Shown here piece by piece: positions 22,329-30,843 of a stretch of 64,000 nt of DNA (within the stretch, counting starts at the first letter, position 1; every line of letters starts with the position of its first letter). The notes under the pieces are model-generated. The model was not told the DNA's origin. It saw only the letters and a program-made list of their open reading frames with translations, and did no database searches. Position numbers and translations under genes: made by a program. Source of the stretch: Streptococcus sp. 29887 (GTDB lineage Bacteria > Bacillota > Bacilli > Lactobacillales > Streptococcaceae); assembly GCF_032595075.1 (NCBI RefSeq), contig NZ_CP118735.1, forward strand, positions 338,001 to 402,000, given 5' to 3'.

Positions 22329-23195
22329 TTGGCGATTAAGGCTGTATTTTTTGATATTGATGGTACCTTATTGACAGATAAACGTACAGTGAGTAAATCA
22401 ACCATCTCAGCCATCAATTCCTTGAAAGCAAAGGGGATACTGATTGGCTTGGCAACTGGTCGGGACCCTCGATTTGTCTTGCAATATATGGCTAGTCTAG
22501 GTTTGGATTTGGCGATTACTTACAATGGTCAATACATTTTTTCGCGAGAAGAGGTTCTCCATAGCCGTGCTTTAGAAGTTGGACAAGTTGAACAGATGAT
22601 GGATTATGCTCGGATCAACCATAAGGATTTGGCTCTTGGAACATCGAAGGGAGTTTTTGGTAGCAGAATTATGTCCACAGGGACAGGAAATGTTGCCTAT
22701 CGTCTTAGTCGCCTCATTCCTGATAGATTTGCTGGTTTGGTGAATTTTATTTTTAACCGTCTGGTGCGCTTGGTTCGACCGCAGCGACAGACAAACCTGA
22801 GGGGGTATTTGGAACAGCCGATTTATCAGCTCATGATGCTGACAACAGAGAGAGAAACCAGAGAATTGGAAGCAGGATGTCAGGACTTGTCTTTTACTCG
22901 TTCCAGCCCCTATGCAACGGATATTATCAGTAAGGGGAGTTCAAAACTATCTGGAATTTTAAAGGTTGCTGAGAAATATCGTTTTAGTTTAGATGAAGTT
23001 GTGGCTTTTGGCGATTCGAATAATGACTATGAAATGTTAAAGGCCATTAAACATTCGGTGGCTATGGGAAATGGAACTAAGAGAGTGCGTAAGGTGGCCT
23101 CATTTGTGACAGATAGCAACAACCGCGATGGTATTTATAAGGCATTCGTTCAGTTAGGTTTACTGGAGGAAAACAATGTTTCAGAGCAGAGATGA
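22329..23195 (+). CDS. Cof-type HAD-IIB sugar-phosphate phosphatase
   Basis: A 288-aa predicted phosphatase. TTG at 22329 is chosen because AAAGGTGGTGAG ends 4-5 bp before it and it gives the family N-terminus AIKAVFFDIDGTLL. ATG at 22325 is in another frame and stops after four codons. HAD motif I is FFDIDGTLL, motif II LATGRDPRF, motif III KGSSK and motif IV FGDSNNDYEML, with a large C2B-type cap between motifs II and III. The substrate is not evident. It overlaps the next gene by 20 bp, implying translational coupling. Confidence 0.88.
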   Translation: MAIKAVFFDIDGTLLTDKRTVSKSTISAINSLKAKGILIGLATGRDPRFVLQYMASLGLDLAITYNGQYIFSREEVLHSRALEVGQVEQMMDYARINHKDLALGTSKGVFGSRIMSTGTGNVAYRLSRLIPDRFAGLVNFIFNRLVRLVRPQRQTNLRGYLEQPIYQLMMLTTERETRELEAGCQDLSFTRSSPYATDIISKGSSKLSGILKVAEKYRFSLDEVVAFGDSNNDYEMLKAIKHSVAMGNGTKRVRKVASFVTDSNNRDGIYKAFVQLGLLEENNVSEQR

Positions 23196-23712
23196 GAATT
23201 TTAATCGTGTGAAAGCTTTTCATGCCTTGATGGATGGTGATACTCAGGAAAGTCCAAGGGTATATGATGGGCAGATGGCGCTGTACCGTTCTAGCTTTAA
23301 GCTTGAGGAGATAGTAGAATTTTTGCATGCCTCTTCGGAAAGTGAGGAGGCTTTTCAAGAGTATGTTCATCAGTTGCATGATGGCTTGGATAAGGCCGTT
23401 GAAAAGGTGAAAGGCAAGGGTCCGGCTAGTAGATCATTGCAGGACCAGGCAGATGCTCTCTTGGACATTTTGTATTTTACCTATGGTTCTTTTGTCTTAA
23501 TGGGGGTAGATCCAGCACCTATTTTTGATTTGGTGCATACTGCCAATATGGGAAAAGTTTTTCCGGATGGTAGGGCGCATTTTGATCCGATTACTCACAA
23601 AATTCTAAAGCCAGAGGACTGGGAAGAGAAGTTTGCACCGGAGAAAAAGATTGCTAAAGAGCTTGAAAGACAGATGAAAAGAGGCTGGGCAAAAACTAGC
23701 TTCTCACAGTAA
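23176..23712 (+). CDS. MazG/PRA-PH-like NTP pyrophosphohydrolase with IS-derived C-terminus
   Basis: 178 aa. Helical protein with KLEEIVEFLHASSESEE and DQADALLDILYFTYG, the paired acidic helices expected in the all-alpha NTP pyrophosphatase superfamily; a C-terminal FPDGRAHFDPITHKILKPEDW segment fits phosphoribosyl-ATP-pyrophosphohydrolase-like homologs. It starts inside the preceding HAD gene and probably forms a two-gene housekeeping unit with it. From residue 167 onward the reading frame lies in the left inverted repeat of the IS element, so about the last 12 residues (KRGWAKTSFSQ) and the stop codon are supplied by the insertion. The native C-terminus is therefore unknown, though the core is intact. 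Confidence 0.75.
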   Translation: MFQSRDENFNRVKAFHALMDGDTQESPRVYDGQMALYRSSFKLEEIVEFLHASSESEEAFQEYVHQLHDGLDKAVEKVKGKGPASRSLQDQADALLDILYFTYGSFVLMGVDPAPIFDLVHTANMGKVFPDGRAHFDPITHKILKPEDWEEKFAPEKKIAKELERQMKRGWAKTSFSQ

Positions 23713-25482
23713 AAAAACGAGCAATTCCAATTAGGAGTTGCTCGTTTTCCATTTCATGCTTTATAATTATAATAACGACAAAACAACTAGAAAGGCATGA
23801 AAATGTATAAACAGTATAACACAAATCAGTTAAGTTTGGAATTAAATATTGCTTGGGATTTACCTGCAACGCATGAGGCTCGTCTGATTAGTCAGTTTGT
23901 GGATACTATTCCTTTATCCGTTCTGTTAGAAGAAACTTCCCACACAGGTCGTCCTGCCTTTCATCCAGCTATGTTGCTTAAAATGACCCTGTTTGCCTAC
24001 GCTCGCCAGGTATTCTCTGGTCGGAAAATCGTTCAAATGAATGAAGAAGTCATTCCTATGAAATGGCTGAGTCAGGATACCTATGTCTGTTATCGGACCA
24101 TAAACAGTTTTCGGGCTAGCACACACGCCAATCAGCTCATCAAAACTACCTTCATTTACTTCACCCTCCTCCTCAGAGAGAATGGCTTGATTGAAGATGA
24201 GGCTCTCTTCATTGATGGAACAAAGGTAGAAGCTGATGCCAACAAGTATTCCTTCACGTGGAAAAAGGCCGTTGAACGCTACGAAGATGCCTTGAATGGA
24301 AACATTTCTGCCCTTTATGACAAACTAGTCCAAGAAGGGGTGAATACTGCCTTGTCCAAGGAAGAATGCCTCACTAGCGAGGGACTAAACCAACTCCTAC
24401 AAGAAACCGAACAAGTATTGGATGAGGTGGAAGAAGCTATCTCACAAGAGCCTAAAGTCATCAAAGGTGGCTCAGCCAACAGACAGAAACGAAGAAGAAT
24501 TAAGAAACTCAAGAGAAAGTTGAAAGAAGATTGTCTTGTTCGGAAACAGAAGTACGAACGAGATAAACAGATTTTACAAGAACGAAACTCCTACTCAAAA
24601 ACAGATCCCGACGCTACATTCATGAGAATGAAAGAGGATCATATGAAGAATGGTCAGCTCAAACCGGGCTACAACCTCCAACTTGGCACAAACAGCCAGT
24701 TTGCCTTAGCTTACGGACTGTTTCCGAATCCAACTGACACTCGTACACTCAAGCCTTTTCTTCAATCCATCCAAACCCTAGAACTCTTTAAACACATTGT
24801 CGCAGATGCAGGTTATGGTAGTGAAGAAAATTATAGCTTTATCCTTGATGACCTGGAGAAAACACCTCTGATTCCCTACGGAACATATCAGAAAGAGCAG
24901 AAGAAAAGCTACAAGAAGAGTGATGCCAATCCTGAAAACTGGACTTACTTGGAAGATTCTGACCAATGGATAAAGCCAGATGGGGTTGTCTACTCGTTTA
25001 AGAATTATTCACGAAGAATGGACAAGTATGGATTTGAGAAAGATATTAAGATTTACGAAGCTGATCCTGTACAAGCTAGTAAAGAGTTAGACCAGTTAGC
25101 ACGGACGGAAAAAGGAAACCTCAAACAAATTCAGTATAATCCTACGTGGAACTATTTCAAGAACTTAGTCAAAGAGGAATTGACAAGTAAAGAGGGAGCC
25201 CGCATTTATGCCAAACGCAAGGTGGATGTCGAACCTGTATTTGGTAGGATGAAGGGTGTTTTTGGCGTGCGCAGAGTCCATGTCAGAGGTCAAAAGGTGG
25301 TTGAAACAGAGATAGGATTCCTCCTAATGAGCATGAATCTAACGAAATTGGCTAAGAAATTAGTCCAAGAGAGTAGAAACAGAAAGAAAAACACAGACAG
25401 TTCGGCTGGATTTCATCTGAAGCAGCTCAATCTGTCTGTGTATTTTTTTAGTTATTGGCTAGTTTTTGCCCAGCCTCTTTTC
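23676..25482 (+). mobile_element. Complete IS1182-family insertion sequence
   Basis: Bounded by a perfect 25-bp inverted repeat: 23676-23700 (contains GAGGCTGGGCAAAAACTAGC) and 25458-25482. It is about 1.8 kb and carries a single transposase. It sits between the convergent MazG-like gene and the universal stress gene; the stress-gene stop codon is 5 bp outside the right end. No target-site duplication is visible. An internal hairpin at 23714-23748 would stop transcription entering from the left. Confidence 0.88.
23714..23748 (+). terminator. Hairpin just inside the IS left end
   Basis: AAAACGAGCAA pairs with TTGCTCGTTTT, ending in a short T-run. It separates the MazG-like gene from the transposase. 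Confidence 0.75.
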
Positions 25483-25689
25483 GTGTTTTATAAGCTTTTT
25501 TCACCATCGCGGACGATGAGCAAATCAATATTTGCGTGGCGCATGATGTATTCGGAAGAAGAACCGATTAGGAGGCGTTCGAAGGCGTTAAGACCTGTTG
25601 CTCCAAGTAACATGAGATCGGCACCAGTTTCTTTAGGAATATCGACTGCCAAGAGTGTTTTGGGATTACCAAATTCGATATGGATTTGA
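23797..25689 (+). CDS. IS1182-family transposase, reading out of the element
   Basis: A 630-codon frame. The DUF772-like N-terminal domain (residues 1-125: LVEE-type helices, FHPAMLLKMTLFAYARQVFSGR) is followed by a DDE core: FIDGTKVEADANKYSF (first D), HIVADAGYGSEENY (second D) and the KVDVEPVFGRMKGVFGVRR region (E). The insert between them has a basic KRRRIKKLKRKLK segment. The frame has no stop before the right inverted repeat; it crosses it and runs 207 bp antisense into the stress-protein gene. The functional protein probably ends near residue 553, either through a host-provided tail as here or after a small indel in the T7 run near 25442-25449. RBS AGAAAGG. Confidence 0.85.
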   Translation: MKMYKQYNTNQLSLELNIAWDLPATHEARLISQFVDTIPLSVLLEETSHTGRPAFHPAMLLKMTLFAYARQVFSGRKIVQMNEEVIPMKWLSQDTYVCYRTINSFRASTHANQLIKTTFIYFTLLLRENGLIEDEALFIDGTKVEADANKYSFTWKKAVERYEDALNGNISALYDKLVQEGVNTALSKEECLTSEGLNQLLQETEQVLDEVEEAISQEPKVIKGGSANRQKRRRIKKLKRKLKEDCLVRKQKYERDKQILQERNSYSKTDPDATFMRMKEDHMKNGQLKPGYNLQLGTNSQFALAYGLFPNPTDTRTLKPFLQSIQTLELFKHIVADAGYGSEENYSFILDDLEKTPLIPYGTYQKEQKKSYKKSDANPENWTYLEDSDQWIKPDGVVYSFKNYSRRMDKYGFEKDIKIYEADPVQASKELDQLARTEKGNLKQIQYNPTWNYFKNLVKEELTSKEGARIYAKRKVDVEPVFGRMKGVFGVRRVHVRGQKVVETEIGFLLMSMNLTKLAKKLVQESRNRKKNTDSSAGFHLKQLNLSVYFFSYWLVFAQPLFVFYKLFSPSRTMSKSIFAWRMMYSEEEPIRRRSKALRPVAPSNMRSAPVSLGISTAKSVLGLPNSIWI

Positions 25690-25940
25690 ACTTCTGCCAA
25701 TCCAGCTTCAACAGCGCTTTGTTTGTACTCTTCTAGCAATAGCTCCGCTTCTTTTTCTAATGTTTCATAGACAGAGGCATCAAAGGCAACAACATTGTGA
25801 AGGGCACGTGTGTCGATTACATGGGCAATAACCAATCGAGCCTGGTTGCGTTTGGCAACATGAATTGCCTTGTGCAGAGCTAATTCAGCACCTGTGGATC
25901 CATCGACAGCTACGAGGATGGTCTTGTAAGATTGTGTCAT
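25488..25940 (-). CDS. Universal stress protein, UspA family
   Basis: 150 aa. Start taken at the ATG of MTQSYKTILVAVDGS, because AAAGGAG lies 8 bp upstream of it on the minus strand; a longer frame (to 25961) lacks an RBS. The single Usp domain ends with the ATP-binding pattern GATGLNAFERLLIGSSSEYI (G-2x-G-9x-G-S/T type). Such proteins bind ATP and are linked to stress survival; no specific role is visible. A minus-strand promoter TTTACA-17-TATAAT lies at 26029-26001. Confidence 0.92.
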   Translation of the reverse strand: MTQSYKTILVAVDGSTGAELALHKAIHVAKRNQARLVIAHVIDTRALHNVVAFDASVYETLEKEAELLLEEYKQSAVEAGLAEVQIHIEFGNPKTLLAVDIPKETGADLMLLGATGLNAFERLLIGSSSEYIMRHANIDLLIVRDGEKSL

Positions 25941-26000
25941 ACTAGTCACTCCTTTCAGCAAGTCTTCATTTCTAGAATGATAGATTATTATTACATTTAT

Positions 26001-26029
26001 ATTATAAGTCTTTTTTTAGAAAATGTAAA
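26001..26029 (-). promoter_or_regulatory. Promoter of the universal stress gene
   Basis: On the minus strand: TTTACA (26029-26024), 17 bp, TATAAT (26006-26001). Confidence 0.65.
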
Positions 26030-26036
26030 GGTATTC

Positions 26037-26065
26037 TTGTGCTTTTTTTGCTTTTAAAGTAAAAT
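26037..26065 (+). promoter_or_regulatory. Probable promoter of the aminotransferase gene
   Basis: TTGTGC (26037-26042), 17-bp T-rich spacer, TAAAAT (26060-26065), 30 bp before ATG. Confidence 0.5.
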
Positions 26066-26095
26066 AGAAAAATAGAAGAAAGTCGAGGTGACGAC

Positions 26096-27310
26096 ATGAA
26101 ACAGTTTAATAAATCAACTAAATTAGATGATGTAGCTTATGATATTCGTGGTCCAGTTTTGGAAGAAGCTATGCGTATGCGTGCCAACGGTGAGCAGATT
26201 TTACGCCTGAATACAGGAAACCCTGCTGAATTTGGTTTTACTGCTCCAGATGAGGTTATTCGTGACCTCATCCACAATGCTCGCAAGTCAGAAGGTTATT
26301 CTGATAGTAAGGGAATTTTTTCAGCCCGTAAGGCGATTATGCAGTATTGTCAGTTGAAGAAGTTTCCAAATGTGGATATCGAAGATATTTATATTGGTAA
26401 TGGTGTCAGTGAGCTGATTGTTATGTCTATGCAGGGCTTGCTAGACAATGGGGATGAGGTTTTGGTACCTATGCCTGACTATCCACTTTGGACGGCAGCT
26501 GTGAGTTTGGCTGGTGGTAAGGCTGTCCATTATGTCTGTGATGAGGCGGCGGATTGGTACCCAGACTTGGCTGATATGGAGGCCAAAGTGACGTCACGGA
26601 CCAAGGCCATTGTTTTGATCAACCCTAACAACCCAACGGGTGCTCTTTATCCCAAAGAGGTCTTGGAGGGAATTATTGATATTGCTCGCAGACATGAATT
26701 GATTATTTTCTCTGATGAGATTTATGATCGGATGGTCTTTGACGGTGCGGTTCATATTCCGATTGCGACCTTGGCACCGGACTTATTTGTCGTGACCATG
26801 AATGGTTTGTCAAAATCCCATCGTATCTGTGGTTTCCGTGTGGGTTGGATGGTCTTGTCTGGACCTAAGAAACATGTGAAAGGCTATATCGAAGGCTTGA
26901 ACATGTTGTCCAATATGCGCTTGTGTTCAAACGTATTGGCTCAGCAAGTTGTTCAGACTTCCTTGGGCGGTGTTCAATCTGTTGACAAACTACTCATGCC
27001 AGGTGGTCGTCTGTACGAACAACGAGAATTTATTACCAAGGCTATCAATGATATTCCTGGTTTATCAGCAGTCAAGCCAAAGGCGGGATTATATGTCTTT
27101 CCTAAGATTGACCGCGATATGTACCGAGTGGACGATGATGAACAGTTTGTCTTGGATTTCTTAAAACAGGAAAAAGTCTTGCTTGTTCATGGTCGTGGTT
27201 TCAACTGGAAAGATCCAGACCATTTCCGAATTGTCTATCTGCCACGTGTAGACGAATTGGCAGAAATTCAGGAAAAAATGACTCGTTTCTTGCGTCAATA
27301 CCGTAGATAA
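26096..27310 (+). CDS. Class I aminotransferase (AlaT/AlaA-like)
   Basis: A 404-aa PLP enzyme. Substrate-side residues are in LNTGNPAEFGF and YSDSKGIFSARKAI; NPNNPTGALYP, FSDEIYDRM (PLP-binding Asp and Tyr) and the Schiff-base lysine in MNGLSKSHRICGFRVGWM are present. Close relatives are annotated as alanine-synthesising aminotransferase AlaT (pyruvate:glutamate). The immediate neighbour is codY, which represses amino-acid metabolism genes in streptococci. Fold type I and aminotransferase activity are firm; substrate is inferred. Confidence 0.9.
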   Translation: MKQFNKSTKLDDVAYDIRGPVLEEAMRMRANGEQILRLNTGNPAEFGFTAPDEVIRDLIHNARKSEGYSDSKGIFSARKAIMQYCQLKKFPNVDIEDIYIGNGVSELIVMSMQGLLDNGDEVLVPMPDYPLWTAAVSLAGGKAVHYVCDEAADWYPDLADMEAKVTSRTKAIVLINPNNPTGALYPKEVLEGIIDIARRHELIIFSDEIYDRMVFDGAVHIPIATLAPDLFVVTMNGLSKSHRICGFRVGWMVLSGPKKHVKGYIEGLNMLSNMRLCSNVLAQQVVQTSLGGVQSVDKLLMPGGRLYEQREFITKAINDIPGLSAVKPKAGLYVFPKIDRDMYRVDDDEQFVLDFLKQEKVLLVHGRGFNWKDPDHFRIVYLPRVDELAEIQEKMTRFLRQYRR

Positions 27311-27315
27311 GATTG

Positions 27316-27490
27316 GAGGCTGGGCAGAAAGTCCAGCCTCGCTTCTCAGAGTTCGTGTCAACATCTCAGCGCAGTGGTTGATTGGCAGATTTATTCGTGT
27401 TTCACACTCCAAATCTGACCTAATCAACTGTGCGGGGGTGGGAAGACGAACTCTTTTTAGACTGGTCGAGTTCTTTCCCACTCCCTTTTT
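27316..27490. repeat. Intergenic repeat element with two hairpins
   Basis: Starts with GAGGCTGGGC-AGAAA-GTCCAGCCTC (27316-27340). It ends with a stem-loop of GGGTGGGAA..GAACTC against GAGTTCTTTCCCACTCCC (about 27436-27485) followed by TTTTTCTT, which can terminate the aminotransferase transcript. It codes for nothing and looks like a dispersed S. suis-type intergenic element. Confidence 0.6.
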
Positions 27491-27527
27491 CTTACTTGAA
27501 ATTGTAAGTACTATTTCAAAAATAGTA

Positions 27528-27542
27528 AATTTTCTGATAATT
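27528..27542 (+). promoter_or_regulatory. CodY box
   Basis: AATTTTCTGATAATT matches the CodY consensus AATTTTCWGAAAATT at 14 of 15 positions. It ends 1 bp before the codY -35, suggesting autorepression. Confidence 0.8.
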
Positions 27543-27543
27543 G

Positions 27544-27572
27544 TTGAAATTTGCCTAATAATTCGGTATAAT
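27544..27572 (+). promoter_or_regulatory. Promoter of codY
   Basis: TTGAAA (27544-27549), 17 bp, TATAAT (27567-27572). Confidence 0.8.
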
Positions 27573-27601
27573 AAGTGTAATTACAGTAAAAAGAGGAACA
27601 T

Positions 27602-28390
27602 ATGACAACATTATTAGAAAAAACTCGGGATATTACTTCTATTTTGAAGCGTTCCGAAGAGCAATTGGCAGAAGAATTGCCTTACAATGCCATCGCGGAG
27701 CACTTATCTGATATAATTGATTGCAACGCCTGCATTATCAATAGTGAGGGTGAGATTTTGGGTTATCATATGAACTACAAGACCAATAATGACAGGGTTG
27801 AAGAGTTCTATATTAACAAACAGTATCCAGAAGAATATGTAAAATCGATTGCTCAGGTCTATGATACCCAGGTTAACTTGCCAGTTGAGAGTGAGCTGAC
27901 AGCTATTCCTGTGGAATCTCGTTCGATCTACCCGAATGGTTTGACCACCATTGCTCCTATCCATGTGACGGGAATCCGTTTTGGCAGCTTGATTATCTGG
28001 CGCAATGAAGAGCAATTCCACGAAGAAGATTTGATTTTGGTTGAGATTGCGGCAACAGTAGTAGGTATTCAATTGCTCAACTTCCAGCGGGAAGAGGATG
28101 AGAAAAATATTCGTCGTCGTGCAGCGGTCAATATGGCGGTTAATACCCTTTCCTATTCTGAAATGAAGGCTGTTGCGGCTATTTTGGGCGAATTGAATGG
28201 TAATGAAGGTCAATTGACGGCTTCTGTTATTGCAGATCGTATCGGCATTACTCGCTCTGTGATCGTCAATGCCCTGCGCAAGTTGGAGAGTGCAGGGATT
28301 ATTGAAAGTCGTTCGCTTGGTATGAAAGGAACTTATTTGAAGGTCCTCATTCCAGCTATCTTTGATGAAATTAAGAAACGTGACTACTAA
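27602..28390 (+). CDS. codY: Global nutritional repressor CodY
   Basis: 262 aa. N-terminal GAF domain (residues 1-155) that senses branched-chain amino acids; C-terminal winged helix with [26 protein letters not shown]. CodY represses amino-acid biosynthesis, transport and some virulence genes when nutrients are plentiful. In streptococci it responds to branched-chain amino acids rather than GTP. A near-perfect CodY box sits over its own promoter. The gene is followed by a nicotinamidase-like gene at 1 bp. Confidence 0.97.
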   Translation: MTTLLEKTRDITSILKRSEEQLAEELPYNAIAEHLSDIIDCNACIINSEGEILGYHMNYKTNNDRVEEFYINKQYPEEYVKSIAQVYDTQVNLPVESELTAIPVESRSIYPNGLTTIAPIHVTGIRFGSLIIWRNEEQFHEEDLILVEIAATVVGIQLLNFQREEDEKNIRRRAAVNMAVNTLSYSEMKAVAAILGELNGNEGQLTASVIADRIGITRSVIVNALRKLESAGIIESRSLGMKGTYLKVLIPAIFDEIKKRDY

Positions 28391-28391
28391 G

Positions 28392-28943
28392 ATGACAAAA
28401 GCATTGATTTCGATTGATTATACGGTTGATTTTGTGGCTGACCATGGCAAATTAACCGCGGGGAAACCTGCTCAGGCTATTGCTGAGCGGATTGCCCAGG
28501 TGACAAGGGAAGCCTTTGAAAATGGGGACTATATCGTTTTTGCCATTGATGGTCATGAAGAGGGGGATGACTTGCATCCTGAAAGCAAGCTCTTTCCACC
28601 TCACAATATCATGGGAACAGACGGGCGAGATTTGTATGGTCCTTTGGCGGATTTTTATAGCGAAAACAAGAATCATGCCCGTGTTCGTTGGATGGACAAG
28701 CGGCATTACTCGGCCTTTTCTGGGACGGATTTGGATGTTCGTTTGAGAGAACGTCGGGTGGATACGGTGGTCTTGACAGGTGTCCTGTCTGATATCTGTG
28801 TCCTGCATACAGCCATTGATGCCTACAATAAAGGCTATCGGATTGAGGTCGTGGCTTCTGCAATTGCCGCATTGACGGAGGAGAGCCATCAGTTTGCTCT
28901 CAACCATCTGCGCCATGTGCTTGGTGCGACCATTATAGATTAG
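28392..28943 (+). CDS. pncA: Nicotinamidase-like cysteine hydrolase
   Basis: 183 aa. ATG 28392 gives the family start MTKALISIDYTVDF (catalytic Asp); an in-frame ATG at 28362 inside codY has no RBS. The active-site Lys is in RWMDKRHYSAFSGTDL and the nucleophile in VVLTGVLSDICVLHTAIDA, so the isochorismatase-like Asp-Lys-Cys triad is intact. The metal-site pattern DGHEEGDDLHPES fits PncA, which deamidates nicotinamide to nicotinate for NAD salvage. It is translated directly after codY with no good SD, so probably coupled. Confidence 0.85.
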   Translation: MTKALISIDYTVDFVADHGKLTAGKPAQAIAERIAQVTREAFENGDYIVFAIDGHEEGDDLHPESKLFPPHNIMGTDGRDLYGPLADFYSENKNHARVRWMDKRHYSAFSGTDLDVRLRERRVDTVVLTGVLSDICVLHTAIDAYNKGYRIEVVASAIAALTEESHQFALNHLRHVLGATIID

Positions 28944-28951
28944 GGTTTAGG

Positions 28952-28976
28952 AACCAGTCGTTAGACTGGTTTTTTG
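28952..28976 (+). terminator. Terminator of codY-pncA
   Basis: AACCAGTC-GTTA-GACTGGTT followed by TTTT. Confidence 0.85.
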
Positions 28977-29034
28977 CCGAAAAAAAGCTTCCATCGGAGG
29001 GAATATCTACCTTTGTGTGGAGCTGGAAATATGG

Positions 29035-29040
29035 TATAAT
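29035..29040 (+). promoter_or_regulatory. -10 of gatCAB (extended type)
   Basis: TGGTATAAT with no clear -35; 35 bp before gatC ATG. Confidence 0.55.
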
Positions 29041-29074
29041 GAGAAGATAGATTTCCATTAGGAGGAAAGTAAGA

Positions 29075-29377
29075 ATGAAGATTTCTGAAGCTGAAGTCCG
29101 TCACGTTGCCAAGCTGTCCAAGCTGGAATTTTCGGACCAGGAAACAGCGGAATTTGCGACAAGTTTGAGCAAGATTGTCGATATGGTTGAATTGCTCAAT
29201 GAAGTAGATACGACAGGTGTGGCGGTAACGACAACCATGGCTGACCGTAAGAATGTCTTGCGAGCAGATATTGCCCAAAAAGGTGAGAGCCGTGAGGAGC
29301 TCTTTAAAAATGTGCCTGAATCACAAGATAACTTTATCAAGGTACCAGCTATTCTAGACGGGGGAGGAGATGCCTAA
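29075..29377 (+). CDS. gatC: Asp-tRNA(Asn)/Glu-tRNA(Gln) amidotransferase subunit C
   Basis: 100 aa. [22 protein letters not shown]-terminus and the VDTTGV...RADI pattern are typical of GatC, the belt that wraps GatA and GatB. RBS TTAGGAGGAAAG. The stop codon overlaps the gatA ATG by one base (TAATG), so the subunits are translated in coupled fashion. Confidence 0.96.
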   Translation: MKISEAEVRHVAKLSKLEFSDQETAEFATSLSKIVDMVELLNEVDTTGVAVTTTMADRKNVLRADIAQKGESREELFKNVPESQDNFIKVPAILDGGGDA

Positions 29378-30843
29378 TGACTTTTAACAATAAAACCATT
29401 GATGAATTGCATGATCTCCTTGTCAAGAAGGAGATTTCTGCGGTTGAGTTGACCAAGGCAACCTTGGAAGACATTAAGAGCCGTGAGGGAGCAGTGGATG
29501 CTTTCTTGACTATCACAGAAGATGCGGCCTTGGCGCAGGCGGTTGCTCTTGATGAAAAGGGAATTGACGCGAACAATGTTATGGCTGGTATTCCCTTGGC
29601 AGTTAAGGATAATATCTCTACGAAGGGGATTTTGACCACTGCTGCTTCAAAAATGCTTTATAATTATGAGCCGATTTTCGATGCGACATCAGTTTCCCAA
29701 GCCTATGCCAAGGATATGATTGTTGTTGGTAAGACCAACATGGATGAATTTGCTATGGGTGGTTCTAATGAGAACTCTGCCTTCAAACCGACCAAAAATG
29801 CTTGGGACCAGACAAAAGTTCCTGGTGGTTCATCAGGTGGCTCAGCTGCTGCTGTTGCGTCTGGTCAGGTCCGTTTGTCACTCGGTTCTGACACAGGCGG
29901 CTCCATCCGCCAGCCTGCAGCCTTTAATGGTATCGTTGGTATGAAACCGACCTATGGAACGGTGTCACGTTTTGGTTTGATTGCCTTTGGTTCATCTCTT
30001 GACCAGATTGGTCCATTTTCACAGACAGTTAAGGAAAATGCTCAATTATTGAATGTTATTTCTGGCCATGATGTCAAGGATGCGACATCAACCATCAATG
30101 AAATTGCTGACTTCACTAGCAAGATTGGTCAGGACATCAAGGGTATGAAGATTGCTCTGCCAAAAGAATACATGGGCGAAGGGATTGATCCGCAGGTTAA
30201 GGAAACTATTCTCAAGGCGGCTAAGCACTTGGAAAGCCTGGGGGCGATTATCGAGGAAGTCAGCCTGCCACATTCTAAGTATGGGGTTGCCGTTTACTAC
30301 ATCATTGCTTCATCAGAGGCTTCTTCTAACTTGCAACGTTTTGACGGAATCCGTTATGGTTTCCGTGCAGAAGATGCGACAAACTTGGATGAGATTTACG
30401 TGAAAACCCGTAGCCAAGGTTTTGGTGAGGAAGTTAAACGTCGTATCATGTTGGGAACATTCAGTTTATCGTCTGGTTACTACGATGCCTACTTCAAGAA
30501 GGCTGGTCAGGTGCGGACTTTAATTATCCAAGATTTTGAGAAAGTCTTTGCGGACTATGACTTGATTTTGGGGCCAACTGCTCCGACGGTTGCCTTTGGT
30601 TTGGACACGCTCAACCATGACCCTGTGGCCATGTACTTGGCGGATCTCTTGACTATTCCTGTCAACTTGGCAGGTCTTCCAGGTATTTCGATTCCTGCTG
30701 GTTTTGTAGAAGGCTTGCCTGTTGGCTTGCAGTTGATTGGTCCAAAATATTCAGAAGAAACCATTTACCAAGTGGCTGCTGCCTTTGAAGCGACAACAGA
30801 CTACCACAAGCAACAACCTGTGATTTTTGGAGGTGCTAACTAA
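29377..30843 (+). CDS. gatA: Asp-tRNA(Asn)/Glu-tRNA(Gln) amidotransferase subunit A
   Basis: A 488-aa amidase-signature protein that frees ammonia from glutamine. The catalytic Lys is in [12 protein letters not shown], and the cis-Ser and Ser nucleophile in the [14 protein letters not shown] and [14 protein letters not shown] segments. It works with GatB and GatC to convert Glu-tRNA(Gln) to Gln-tRNA(Gln) in bacteria lacking GlnRS. It overlaps gatB by one base. Confidence 0.98.
   Translation: MTFNNKTIDELHDLLVKKEISAVELTKATLEDIKSREGAVDAFLTITEDAALAQAVALDEKGIDANNVMAGIPLAVKDNISTKGILTTAASKMLYNYEPIFDATSVSQAYAKDMIVVGKTNMDEFAMGGSNENSAFKPTKNAWDQTKVPGGSSGGSAAAVASGQVRLSLGSDTGGSIRQPAAFNGIVGMKPTYGTVSRFGLIAFGSSLDQIGPFSQTVKENAQLLNVISGHDVKDATSTINEIADFTSKIGQDIKGMKIALPKEYMGEGIDPQVKETILKAAKHLESLGAIIEEVSLPHSKYGVAVYYIIASSEASSNLQRFDGIRYGFRAEDATNLDEIYVKTRSQGFGEEVKRRIMLGTFSLSSGYYDAYFKKAGQVRTLIIQDFEKVFADYDLILGPTAPTVAFGLDTLNHDPVAMYLADLLTIPVNLAGLPGISIPAGFVEGLPVGLQLIGPKYSEETIYQVAAAFEATTDYHKQQPVIFGGAN

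Noticed and set aside
22325..22339. ATG at 22325 as start of the HAD phosphatase
   Set aside because: It is out of frame and stops after four codons; TTG 22329 in the correct frame is used.
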